Source: an uncultured Prevotellaceae bacterium
Lineage (GTDB): Bacteria; Bacteroidota; Bacteroidia; Bacteroidales; Bacteroidaceae
Reading direction: 5' to 3'
NCBI GenBank assembly: GCA_947176655.1
Contig: CAMWRK010000135.1
Location: 1 to 6,009, forward strand
Length of the DNA: 6,009 nucleotides
Shown one piece after another: positions 1 through 5,969 of this stretch. The notes below the pieces were generated by a model. It was not told where the DNA came from. It worked only from the letters and a program-made list of their open reading frames with translations, and searched no databases. Position 1 is the stretch's first letter; each line of letters opens with the position of its first letter. The position numbers and the translations under genes are program-made.

Positions 1-87
1 GGTCAGTGTATATAGGTCAGTTTCCTTGCCCTGTACCATCGCCTGAAAGTCTTTGCGCTTCAGACCAGAAATCAATGTTTTTTCCAT
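1..87 (-). CDS. galM: Aldose 1-epimerase (galactose mutarotase), N-terminal 29 codons, runs off the left edge
   Basis: The minus strand opens with ATG at 87-85 and stays open to the window edge, giving 29 residues that begin MEKTLISGLKRKDFQ and continue with a GKETDLYTLT stretch. The pattern SGL-x(3)-DFQ-x(4)-GK-x-TDLY-x-L is what I recall from the start of Bacteroidales aldose 1-epimerases, just before the conserved NxxG region, which here lies outside the window. The enzyme interconverts alpha and beta anomers of galactose or glucose and feeds the Leloir pathway. There is no signal peptide, so a cytoplasmic form is likely. A good promoter sits 35-64 bases upstream of the start, so the gene probably has its own transcript although it follows folC on the same strand. 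Identification rests on a short N-terminus only; catalytic His and Glu residues cannot be seen. Confidence 0.8.
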   Translation of the reverse strand, partial: MEKTLISGLKRKDFQAMVQGKETDLYTLT

Positions 88-121
88 TGGTATTAGTGTT
101 TAGATTAATATCTTCCTGATG

Positions 122-151
122 CAAATATACGAAAAAACACAATACCGCCAA
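122..151 (-). promoter_or_regulatory. Bacteroidetes-type promoter for galM
   Basis: On the minus strand a TTG (151-149) is followed after 19 bases by TATATTTG (129-122), a full match to the Bacteroides -7 box TAnnTTTG at the expected distance from a -33 TTG. Transcription would begin near 115, giving a leader of about 28 bases before the galM ATG at 87. The spacer contains a T-run. The match is by eye; no start site is mapped. Confidence 0.75.
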
Positions 152-207
152 TGCTTGCCAGTGGAAAAAGTGTGCGATGAATCCTAAAGATTAATTTTTT
201 GTTTTAA

Positions 208-1461
208 TTAGATGCTTTCCAGCATGTCGGCGACGATAAAAGTGCTTCCGCCGATGAAAACAGTGTCTCCAGCTGTCGCATTTCGGCTTGCCGCATGATA
301 TGCTTCGGTAACATTGGCATATACGGTACCGTTCAGACCGGCCTCTCGGGCTATTGCTGCGAAATGTGCGGCAGGCATGGCACGTTGCACGCTTGCCTGC
401 GTAAAATAGTATGTAGCCCGTTTCGGCAGAAGGTTTACTACTTTCCGCACATCTTTGTCACCGACCATTCCGATGACTATGTGCAGTGTTCCTGGTGTGT
501 CCTCTAACTGCCGGCTCAGGTACTCCCATCCTCCTACGTTGTGTCCGGTGTCGCAGATTGTCAGCGGCTCATGAGCCAGAACCTGCCACCTTCCCTTCAG
601 CCCGGTAAGGTCGCATACATGGGAAAATCCGTTTTTTATGTCATTTTCGGTGATATGCAGAGTGTGCGTTGTTGGACAGCTTGTGTCTGTTCCCCTAAGG
701 ACATCCAGGGCTGTGAGTATTGTCTGCGTATTCTTTTCCTGACACAACCCCTTCAGCTGGCTTTCTATCGGTGCATGGTGCAATTCGTCTGCAAACAGAA
801 TAGGTGACATGGTTTCCCGTGCCTTTTCTTCAAAAACCTGACGGACATCCTTCATGCCTCCTGTTTCACCTATTACTACCGGCACGCCGCGCTTGATTAT
901 ACCGGCCTTTTCCATGGCGATGGCGGTAAGGGTGTCCCCCAAGAACTGTACGTGATCAAAACTTATATTGGTAATGACTGATAGTATGGGAGTTATTATG
1001 TTGGTGCAGTCCAGCCTTCCGCCCAGTCCGGTCTCTATGACAGCTATTTCGACGCCGGCTTCCTGGAAATATTTGAGAGCAAGTGCGGTGGTCAGTTCGA
1101 AAAACGATGGGTGCAGGGGTTCAAAGAACTCGTGCTCTTCTTCAACAAAATTGACAACCCTTTCCTCCGGAATCATTTCTCCATTGACGCGGATACGTTC
1201 CCTGAAATCCACAAGGTGCGGACTCGTGTAAAGGCCGGCGCGATATCCGGCACTTTGCAGAATGGCTGCGAGAGTGTGGCTTATGCTTCCTTTGCCATTG
1301 GTTCCGGCTACATGTATGGTCATGTACCGTGTGTGGGGATGGCCGAAATGCCTGTCGAGAATTTCTGTGTTGCCTAACCCTTCCTTGTATGCTCCAGCCC
1401 CGATGTTCTGGAACAACGGGGCTGAAGTAAACAGGTATTCTGTCGCTTCGTTATATGTCAT
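208..1461 (-). CDS. folC: Bifunctional dihydrofolate synthase / folylpolyglutamate synthase
   Basis: A Mur-ligase-family enzyme that couples ATP hydrolysis to adding glutamate to dihydropteroate and to reduced folates in the cytoplasm. At 417 residues it has the usual FolC length. The P-loop is HVAGTNGKGS (residues 50-59, Lys57), followed by the LYTSPHL and ERIRVNG segments (78-94). The folate/Mg2+ region has ETGLGGRLD (143-151). MEKAGII (183-189) carries the lysine that is carbamylated in the family. The C-terminal ligase domain shows GRW (290-292), DTGHN (304-308), GMVGDKD (331-337) and an RAMPA motif near 360. ATG at 1461 fits the normal N-terminus (MTYNEATEYLF) and the stop is TAA. It begins 35 bases after dnaJ with no terminator or clear promoter between, so co-transcription with grpE-dnaJ is inferred. 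FolC and FPGS-only forms cannot be separated by eye, but most bacteria of this group carry the bifunctional form. Confidence 0.95.
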   Translation of the reverse strand: MTYNEATEYLFTSAPLFQNIGAGAYKEGLGNTEILDRHFGHPHTRYMTIHVAGTNGKGSISHTLAAILQSAGYRAGLYTSPHLVDFRERIRVNGEMIPEERVVNFVEEEHEFFEPLHPSFFELTTALALKYFQEAGVEIAVIETGLGGRLDCTNIITPILSVITNISFDHVQFLGDTLTAIAMEKAGIIKRGVPVVIGETGGMKDVRQVFEEKARETMSPILFADELHHAPIESQLKGLCQEKNTQTILTALDVLRGTDTSCPTTHTLHITENDIKNGFSHVCDLTGLKGRWQVLAHEPLTICDTGHNVGGWEYLSRQLEDTPGTLHIVIGMVGDKDVRKVVNLLPKRATYYFTQASVQRAMPAAHFAAIAREAGLNGTVYANVTEAYHAASRNATAGDTVFIGGSTFIVADMLESI

Positions 1462-1496
1462 CGTGAAATGTGTTTGTGTCAGGATGTTAGCGAAGC

Positions 1497-2660
1497 TTAG
1501 CTGAACAGGTTCTTGAATTTCTGGAAGAACGTGTTTTTGGTTGTTGGCGAAGGTTTGAAACTGTCACTGTCGCGCATCTTTTCAAAAGCATCGTGTTCTT
1601 CTTTTGTCAGTGTCTCCGGAATGTAGACGGATATGTTGACGATGAGGTCTCCGTAACCGTAGCCGTAGCCCTGCAGTGCCGGAAGTCCCTTGCCGCGCAG
1701 TCTGACAGTTTTGCCTGGTTGTGTTCCTGGTTCTATCTTGATTTTTACACGTCCGTCTATGGTCGGGATTTCTACCGGACCGCCAAGTACCGCTGTCGGC
1801 ATGTCCAGAAGCAGATTGTAGACAAGGTCGTTGTCTCTGCGGCTGAGTTCGTTGTGCGGTTCTACCTCTACATAGACCTGTATGTCTCCGGCATATCCGT
1901 TGTTGTGTCCGGCATTGCCCTTGCCTTGTACGGTCAGTATCATTCCGTCCTGTATGCCGGCAGGTATCTGTACCTCTATGACCTCTTCTCCGTTTATGAC
2001 ACCCGTGCCTCCGCAATGTGTGCACTTATTCTTTATGGTGCTGCCTGTGCCTCCGCATACGTTGCACACGCTTTGCTGCTGCATGTGTCCGAACATAGTG
2101 TTGACGTTTCTCGTGACGTAGCCTGTGCCGTGGCATGTGCCGCAGGTTTCTGTCTTGCTGTCTTGCGAACCACTGCCTTTGCAGTGTGTGCATGTGACAT
2201 CTTTCCTGACCTTGAACTTCTTTGTCGTGCCTTTGGCAACCTCCTCAAGAGTCAGTTTTACCTTCAGGCGCAGGTCGCTTCCCTGGTGACGCTGCTGGCT
2301 GCGTCCGCGGCCACCTCCGCCAAATCCGCTGAAACCGCCGAATCCTCCGCCCATGTGTCCGCCAAAGATGTCGCCGAACATGGAGAATATGTCGTTCATG
2401 TCGAAGCTTTGTCCGCCGAATCCGCCGGCACCGCCCATGCCGGCGTGTCCAAACTGGTCATACCTGGCGCGCTTGTCCGGGTCGTGCAGCACATCGTATG
2501 CCTCCGCGGCTTCCTTGAATTTCTCCTCAGCCTCTTTATTGTCGGGGTTACGGTCGGGGTGATACTTGATGGCCAGTTTTTTGTATGCCTTCTTTATCTC
2601 GTCGGCAGAAGCGTTTTTCTGCACACCAAGTACCTCATAGTAATCTCTCTTTTCTGCCAT
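1497..2660 (-). CDS. dnaJ: Chaperone DnaJ (type I J-domain protein)
   Basis: Co-chaperone that delivers unfolded clients to DnaK and stimulates its ATPase. Numbered from an upstream ATG at 2669, the J domain (about 8-72) has the HPD tripeptide at 37-39. A Gly/Phe-rich linker spans about 73-120. The zinc domain carries all four CxxCxGxG repeats (CTHCKGSG 160, CGTCHGTG 176, CNVCGGTG 202, CTHCGGTG 216). Two substrate-binding beta domains and a C-terminal dimerisation region end near 390, which is a complete class-I architecture of typical length. Two in-frame ATGs exist: 2669 (MKDMAEKRDYYEVL) and 2660 (MAEKRDYYEVL). I chose 2660 because family members in this group usually start MAEKRDYYEVL; the upstream one would add only three residues. 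The stop is TAA. It lies 64-73 bases after grpE on the same strand, so the pair is likely one operon serving DnaK, whose gene is not in the window. Confidence 0.96.
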   Translation of the reverse strand: MAEKRDYYEVLGVQKNASADEIKKAYKKLAIKYHPDRNPDNKEAEEKFKEAAEAYDVLHDPDKRARYDQFGHAGMGGAGGFGGQSFDMNDIFSMFGDIFGGHMGGGFGGFSGFGGGGRGRSQQRHQGSDLRLKVKLTLEEVAKGTTKKFKVRKDVTCTHCKGSGSQDSKTETCGTCHGTGYVTRNVNTMFGHMQQQSVCNVCGGTGSTIKNKCTHCGGTGVINGEEVIEVQIPAGIQDGMILTVQGKGNAGHNNGYAGDIQVYVEVEPHNELSRRDNDLVYNLLLDMPTAVLGGPVEIPTIDGRVKIKIEPGTQPGKTVRLRGKGLPALQGYGYGYGDLIVNISVYIPETLTKEEHDAFEKMRDSDSFKPSPTTKNTFFQKFKNLFS

Positions 2661-2682
2661 ATCTTTCATCGTTGGGCGAATA

Positions 2683-2707
2683 CTTTGTCATAATGTTGGC
2701 GACAAAG
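2683..2707 (-). other. Short inverted repeat between grpE and dnaJ
   Basis: CTTTGTC and GACAAAG form perfect 7-base arms around an 11-base loop in the 64-73 base grpE-dnaJ spacer. In RNA this would make a weak hairpin ending about 14 bases upstream of the ATG at 2669. No T-run follows, so it is not an intrinsic terminator. It might affect mRNA processing or dnaJ translation, or be chance. No CIRCE (HrcA operator) sequence is present here. Confidence 0.3.
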
Positions 2708-2733
2708 GCGATCCGCGTGTTGCTACATGTTTA

Positions 2734-3324
2734 TCAGATACCTACAACCACTTGAGCGTGGCGTATGACTTTTTCATTCAGTTTATAACCCTTCTGGGTG
2801 CAGTCGACAACCTTGTTCTTCATTTCCGGTGTCGGTGCCGGGAACTGAGCCACGGCTTCGTGTACCTCCACATCAAACTCCGCGTCTTTGGTCTCTATGG
2901 CTTTCACCCCCTGCTTTTCCAGTATGCTCTGGAACTTTTTCTGGATCAATCCGACACCTTCGAGCACGGCTTGGACATCATCGGCTTTCTGCATCTGTTC
3001 CAAGGCACGTTCCATGTCATCCATGACAGGAAGAATGGCGGTGATAACTTTCTCTCCACCATTCAGTATCAGGTCAGCTTTTTCCTTTATGACGCGTTTG
3101 CGGTAGTTGTCAAACTCTGCGACCTTATAAAGGAGCTGTTTCTTCAATTCGGCAATCTCTGCCTGAGCCTCTTCCAGCGGATCTTTCTCTTTTACGGTTT
3201 CCTAGTTTTCCTGTGTCTGGGCCTCCTCTGCCGGTTCTTCCTGGCTCTGTTGTCCGACCGGCTGGTTTACAGCCTCCTTTTCCTTATTCAGTTCCTCGCT
3301 ATTGATTCTCTCTTCTGTTACCAT
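2734..3324 (-). CDS. grpE: Nucleotide exchange factor GrpE, reading frame interrupted by one in-frame TAG at codon 41
   Basis: GrpE releases ADP from DnaK and resets the chaperone cycle. ATG at 3324 opens a frame of 196 codon positions, close to the E. coli length of 197. An acidic, Gln/Glu-rich disordered head (MVTEERINSE onward, residues 1-50) leads into a coiled coil with AEIAELKKQL, AEFDNYRKR and DDMERAL. The C-terminal beta-wing has VHEAVAQ and ends NEKVIRHAQVVVG before TGA (2736-2734). Codon 41 (3204-3202) is TAG. The same frame continues in obvious GrpE-head composition on both sides (QTQEN, stop, ETVKEKDPLEEAQ), so this is a substitution, not a frameshift. No ATG lies between the TAG and the core; the first candidates are CTG (3177) and TTG (3147, giving a 137-residue protein lacking the head and part of the coiled coil). 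Possibilities are a sequencing error, a strain mutation with internal initiation, or readthrough. The family call is secure; the state of the gene is not. Confidence 0.9.
3202..3204 (-). other. In-frame amber (TAG) codon inside grpE
   Basis: Reading the minus strand in the grpE frame gives GAA AAC TAG GAA ACC at 3210-3196. One base change (TAG from CAG, GAG or AAG) would restore a Gln, Glu or Lys, all of which suit the flanking Glu/Gln/Lys-rich head. The reading is direct; the cause is unknown. Confidence 0.9.
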
Positions 3325-3354
3325 TTTTGTCTTGTTGTTTTCTTTATATTTTAC

Positions 3355-3387
3355 AAAAAACGTGCCATTGTCATTATGGCACGTTTT
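3355..3387 (-). terminator. Intrinsic terminator after the ABC-F gene
   Basis: On the minus strand AAAACGTGCCAT (3387-3376) pairs perfectly with ATGGCACGTTTT (3368-3357) across a 7-base loop, and the 3' arm runs on into six T residues (3360-3355). This is a textbook rho-independent terminator placed 64 bases after the ABC-F stop codon and about 30 bases before the grpE start. The plus-strand T-run is only four bases, so activity is probably mainly in the minus direction. It separates the ABC-F transcript from grpE-dnaJ-folC unless there is readthrough. Confidence 0.88.
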
Positions 3388-3450
3388 ATGTCATTTAGGC
3401 ACAGCCGGCATAAGGCACGTGTGTTATGTATATGGGTTATACGCGAGCCG

Positions 3451-5067
3451 TTACTGTGCATACATTTTTGCTTTCTGTTCCTTGATCTGATCGTTCGTGA
3501 TGTAGTCATCGTAGTCCATGAGTTTGTCTATGGTGCCGTTTGGAGTCAACTCTATGATGCGGTTTGCCACGGTCTGTATGAACTCATGGTCATGGCTTGA
3601 GAACAGTATGTTGCCTTTGTAGAGTTTCAGGTTGTTGTTGAAGGCTTGGATACTTTCCAGATCCAGATGGTTGGTCGGAGTGTCCAGAATCAGACAGTTT
3701 GCGTTTTTCAGTTGCATGCGCGCAATCATGCAGCGCATTTTCTCGCCTCCGGAAAGTACATTGACTTTCTTCAAGACCTCTTCGCCAGAGAAGAGCATGC
3801 GTCCGAGGAATCCCTTGAAGTACACGTCGTTGCCCTCGCCGAACTGGCTGAGCCAGTCTACAAGGTTTTTCTCCGACTGGAAAAATTCTGTGTTATCCAC
3901 CGGCAGATATGCCGTGGTGATGGTTACGCCCCAGTTGTATGTGCCGCCTTGCGCCTCGCGGTTGCCGTTGATTATTTCGCACAGCGCGGTCATGGCGCGC
4001 GGGTCGTGGCTCAGGAATACGACTTTCTCACCTTTCTCTATGTTGAAGCTGACATTGTCAAAGAGTACTGTTCCGTCCTCCATGGTGGCCTTCAGATCCT
4101 GTACTTCCAGTATCTGGTTGCCGGGTTCGCGCTCCATCTGGAAGATGATGCCCGGGTACTTGCGCGTGGATGGGCGTATCTCGTCCACATTGAGCTTTTC
4201 CAGCATCTTTTTGCGGCTTGTCGTCTGTTTTGACTTGGCAACGTTGGCACTGAAGCGTCGTATGAACTCCTCCAGTTCCTTCTTCTTCTCCTCGGCCTTG
4301 GCTTTCTGGTTCTGAGCCTGACGCAGTGCCAGCTGGCTGGATTCGTACCAGAAACTGTAGTTGCCGGCAAACATTGTCACCTTGCCGAAGTCTATGTCCA
4401 CGGTGTGCGTGCATACGCTGTCGAGGAAATGTCGGTCGTGGCTCACCACCAGAACCGTATGTTCAAATTCGCTCAGATATTGTTCAAGCCACTGCACGGT
4501 TTCAAGGTCAAGGTCATTGGTCGGCTCGTCTAGGAGCAGGTTGTCCGGATTGCCGAACAAGGCCTTGGCAAGCATCACCCTCACTTTCTCTTTACCGGAC
4601 AACTCTCCCATGAGCTTGTAGTGCATGGCTTCCTTGATGCCGAGACCGGATAGCAGACTGCCGGCATCGCTTTCTGCTGTATAGCCGCCCATCTCTGCGA
4701 ATTTGTCTTCGAGTTCGGCCACCCGTATTCCGTCTTCGTCGGAGAAATCCGCCTTGCTGTACAGGGCTTCGCGCTCTTTCATCACTTCCCACATGGTGGT
4801 ATGCCCCATGAGAACGGTATTCAGTACAGTTTCCTGGTCATATTGGAAATGATCTTGCGAGAGAACGGACAGACGCTCTCCCGGGCCGAGTTCCACACTG
4901 CCCTTTGTAGGTTCCAACTCGCCACTGATGGCTTTCAGCAGAGTGGACTTTCCGGCACCGTTGGCACCTATCACTCCGTAGATATTCCCGTTTGTGAACT
5001 TCATGTTCACGTCCTTGTAAAGGACTCTTTTGCCGAATTGTACGGCTATGTTACTTAGTGTTATCAT
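3451..5067 (-). CDS. ABC-F family ATPase, YbiT-like, with a degenerate second ATP site
   Basis: A soluble protein of two ABC nucleotide-binding domains (NBDs) with no membrane segment. ABC-F proteins bind the ribosomal E site and modulate translation; some protect against ribosome-targeting antibiotics, which nothing here specifically indicates. NBD1 has Walker A GANGAGKS (34-41), an arm insert near 80-105, signature LSGKE (156-160), Walker B LLLDEPTND (177-185) and the switch His in VVSHD (210). A charged helical linker spans about 240-310. NBD2 has LSGGEKMR (438-445) and LILDTPTNHLD (459-469), with the catalytic Glu replaced by Thr463. The Walker A region reads FLSHDPRAMTAL (351-362), without GxxGxGK. 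Thus the site made by NBD1 Walker motifs and the NBD2 signature is intact and the other is degenerate. Length (538) and layout suggest the YbiT subgroup. ATG at 5067 begins MITLSNIAVQFG, the usual domain start; the stop is TAA. It has its own promoter and terminator, so it is probably monocistronic. Confidence 0.93.
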   Translation of the reverse strand: MITLSNIAVQFGKRVLYKDVNMKFTNGNIYGVIGANGAGKSTLLKAISGELEPTKGSVELGPGERLSVLSQDHFQYDQETVLNTVLMGHTTMWEVMKEREALYSKADFSDEDGIRVAELEDKFAEMGGYTAESDAGSLLSGLGIKEAMHYKLMGELSGKEKVRVMLAKALFGNPDNLLLDEPTNDLDLETVQWLEQYLSEFEHTVLVVSHDRHFLDSVCTHTVDIDFGKVTMFAGNYSFWYESSQLALRQAQNQKAKAEEKKKELEEFIRRFSANVAKSKQTTSRKKMLEKLNVDEIRPSTRKYPGIIFQMEREPGNQILEVQDLKATMEDGTVLFDNVSFNIEKGEKVVFLSHDPRAMTALCEIINGNREAQGGTYNWGVTITTAYLPVDNTEFFQSEKNLVDWLSQFGEGNDVYFKGFLGRMLFSGEEVLKKVNVLSGGEKMRCMIARMQLKNANCLILDTPTNHLDLESIQAFNNNLKLYKGNILFSSHDHEFIQTVANRIIELTPNGTIDKLMDYDDYITNDQIKEQKAKMYAQ

Positions 5068-5112
5068 TTCTGTTTGTATGTCTGTTCAAGACGCAAGGTT
5101 GCTGCTACGCTG

Positions 5113-5125
5113 TTTGCATTGCAAA
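5113..5125. repeat. Palindrome overlapping the ABC-F promoter
   Basis: TTTGC-ATT-GCAAA is a perfect 5-base inverted repeat with a 3-base centre. It overlaps the TTTG of the -7 box and the predicted transcription start. The position suits an operator, but the repeat is short and partly produced by the promoter box itself. Confidence 0.3.
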
Positions 5126-5152
5126 GGTACAAAGAAGCATGCGATAAAACAA
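5122..5152 (-). promoter_or_regulatory. Bacteroidetes-type promoter for the ABC-F gene
   Basis: On the minus strand TTG (5152-5150) is followed after 20 bases by TACCTTTG (5129-5122), a full match to TAnnTTTG at the expected spacing. The start site would be near 5115 and the leader about 48 bases long before the ATG at 5067. A second TTG at 5156-5154 would give 24-base spacing and is less likely. No other convincing signal is visible in the 5068-5342 spacer. Confidence 0.75.
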
Positions 5153-5342
5153 GCAATATTTACAATACTTGCCAGTTCCATGCTCTCTGATTGTTTTTCT
5201 GATTTTGTCTTTGGGAGGAAGTGTGATTATTTGAGCGAATATCGCTATATCTAAATAGTTGGGGTCATAAATGTTCTTAATTAGGAAATGGTCGTATCCG
5301 TCAATTGTTTCCTTTTATTCAGAACCTACTGTATAAATAATA

Positions 5343-5759
5343 TCAGATGATAGATAGCGATGTCATGAACTCAGAGACTCCTAAAGCAAGCCGGATTCCG
5401 TTCATTTTCCAGATTATTGGCAAAAGAGCGAAAGCCGGAACAAGAAATATCAGTCCCTTTAATAACGCGAAGACGATGGATGGTATGATTCTCTCTACAC
5501 TTTGAAAATATCCAATTGCAGTCAGATTGAAAATAAAGAATATAAAAGCAACCGAGAATACCGGAAATCCAGCTATGGCTATTTGTAAGGTATGAAGCTG
5601 CGGATTCAGAAACAGGCTTACCGTCTCACCCGGAAATACTATGAATGAAACTGTAACGATTATACCGCATGTCAGTGCTGGACAAATGGCAATTTTCTCT
5701 GTCAGTCCTACTCTGGTAAAATCCTCCTTGCTATAGTTGAAGCTGATTATAGGTCGGGT
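5343..5759 (-). pseudogene. MATE-family efflux protein, C-terminal fragment (N-terminus missing)
   Basis: The minus-strand frame gives about 138 residues ending in TGA at 5345-5343. It begins with RPIISFNYSKEDFTRVG, which matches the cytoplasmic-loop motif (QPIIsfNYG type) near residue 290 of MATE drug/Na+ or H+ antiporters. Several strongly hydrophobic segments follow, containing for example IAICPALTCGIIVTVSFIVF, GFPVFSVAFIFFIFNLTAIG, a YFQS motif, and FALLKGLIFLVPAFALLPII. These suit the last transmembrane helices of a normally 440-480 residue, 12-helix exporter. Upstream the same frame reads LQDYPYPT, which is not MATE-like, then meets TAA at 5786-5784; no start codon or N-terminal half exists. 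The gene is therefore cut at about 5757-5762, either by an insertion or rearrangement or by a misassembly. Any protein made would be non-functional. The substrate cannot be told. Confidence 0.8.
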
Positions 5760-5776
5760 AGGATAGGGATAGTCCT

Positions 5777-5792
5777 GCAGTCTTTAGACTGC
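5777..5792. repeat. Perfect 7-base inverted repeat next to the MATE breakpoint
   Basis: GCAGTCT (5777-5783) and AGACTGC (5786-5792) are reverse complements with two bases between them; in practice this is a 6-bp stem with a TTTA loop. It lies 15-20 bases from the point where MATE homology stops and overlaps CTGCAG (5775-5780). It could be part of a mobile-element end or the terminator of the small frame at 5808-5951, although no T-run follows. Confidence 0.5.
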
Positions 5793-5807
5793 GTCAATTA
5801 CGGCTTA

Positions 5808-5951
5808 TTAGAAATCAATGGGGATTGGTGTATGTTCCGTCAAACCGACATTTTTGTCAAGATATTTCAATATGACATCGGCCATCCCTTGGATGGCTGA
5901 AACGGTCTCTCCGATGCGTTTTCTCGGTCTCCTCAATGACTCATCGTGATG
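5808..5951 (-). CDS. Small or fragmentary reading frame of unknown function
   Basis: The minus strand is open from just after a TGA (5954-5952) to TAA at 5810-5808, with a second TAA directly after it; 47 residues lie between. The sequence has a basic patch (LRRPRKRIGE), a probable amphipathic helix (TVSAIQGMADVILKYLDKN) and a TPIPIDF end. There is no ATG before the internal Met at residue 23; the only early start candidate is TTG at 5936, giving 42 residues. The tandem stops and protein-like composition suggest a true C-terminus, perhaps of a transposase or other mobile-element protein broken upstream, but I do not recognise the family. It could also be a chance frame. Confidence 0.3.
   Translation of the reverse strand, partial: HHDESLRRPRKRIGETVSAIQGMADVILKYLDKNVGLTEHTPIPIDF
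5881..5897. repeat. Perfect 7-base inverted repeat
   Basis: GCCATCC and GGATGGC flank a 3-base CTT centre, inside the small frame at 5808-5951. It may be one of a set of hairpins in this segment or be a coincidence of the codons for AIQGMA. Confidence 0.4.
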
Positions 5952-5969
5952 TCAAGGTTTAGACACCGT

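Noticed and set aside
181..212. Possible terminator after folC
   Set aside because: Only a short AT-only inverted repeat (TAATT/AATTA) is present, too weak to call.
1593..2693. Long plus-strand open frame (366 codons) opposite dnaJ
   Set aside because: It is exactly antisense to a complete DnaJ with all motifs; its translation is low-complexity Val/Ala/Cys/Leu-rich and matches no family. It is a shadow of dnaJ codon bias.
2670..2733. Possible promoter for dnaJ (CGCCTTTG on the minus strand)
   Set aside because: It has TTTG but lacks the TA of TAnnTTTG, and it lies in a short operon spacer; no -33 element stands out.
3325..3450. CIRCE or another heat-shock operator upstream of grpE
   Set aside because: No TTAGCACTC-N9-GAGTGCTAA-like sequence is present; the only strong inverted repeat is the ABC-F terminator.
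2752..3600. Plus-strand open frame of 282 codons opposite grpE and the end of the ABC-F gene
   Set aside because: It spans two unrelated genes and the terminator, and its hydrophobic, Phe/Leu-rich translation is the mirror of Glu/Lys-rich GrpE. No independent support.
3632..4315. Overlapping plus-strand open frames opposite the ABC-F gene
   Set aside because: Antisense shadows of a gene with complete conserved motifs.
5775..5780. CTGCAG (PstI site) near the MATE breakpoint as evidence of a cloning chimera
   Set aside because: A six-base site occurs often by chance and here is part of the 5777-5792 inverted repeat; it does not by itself show an artificial junction.
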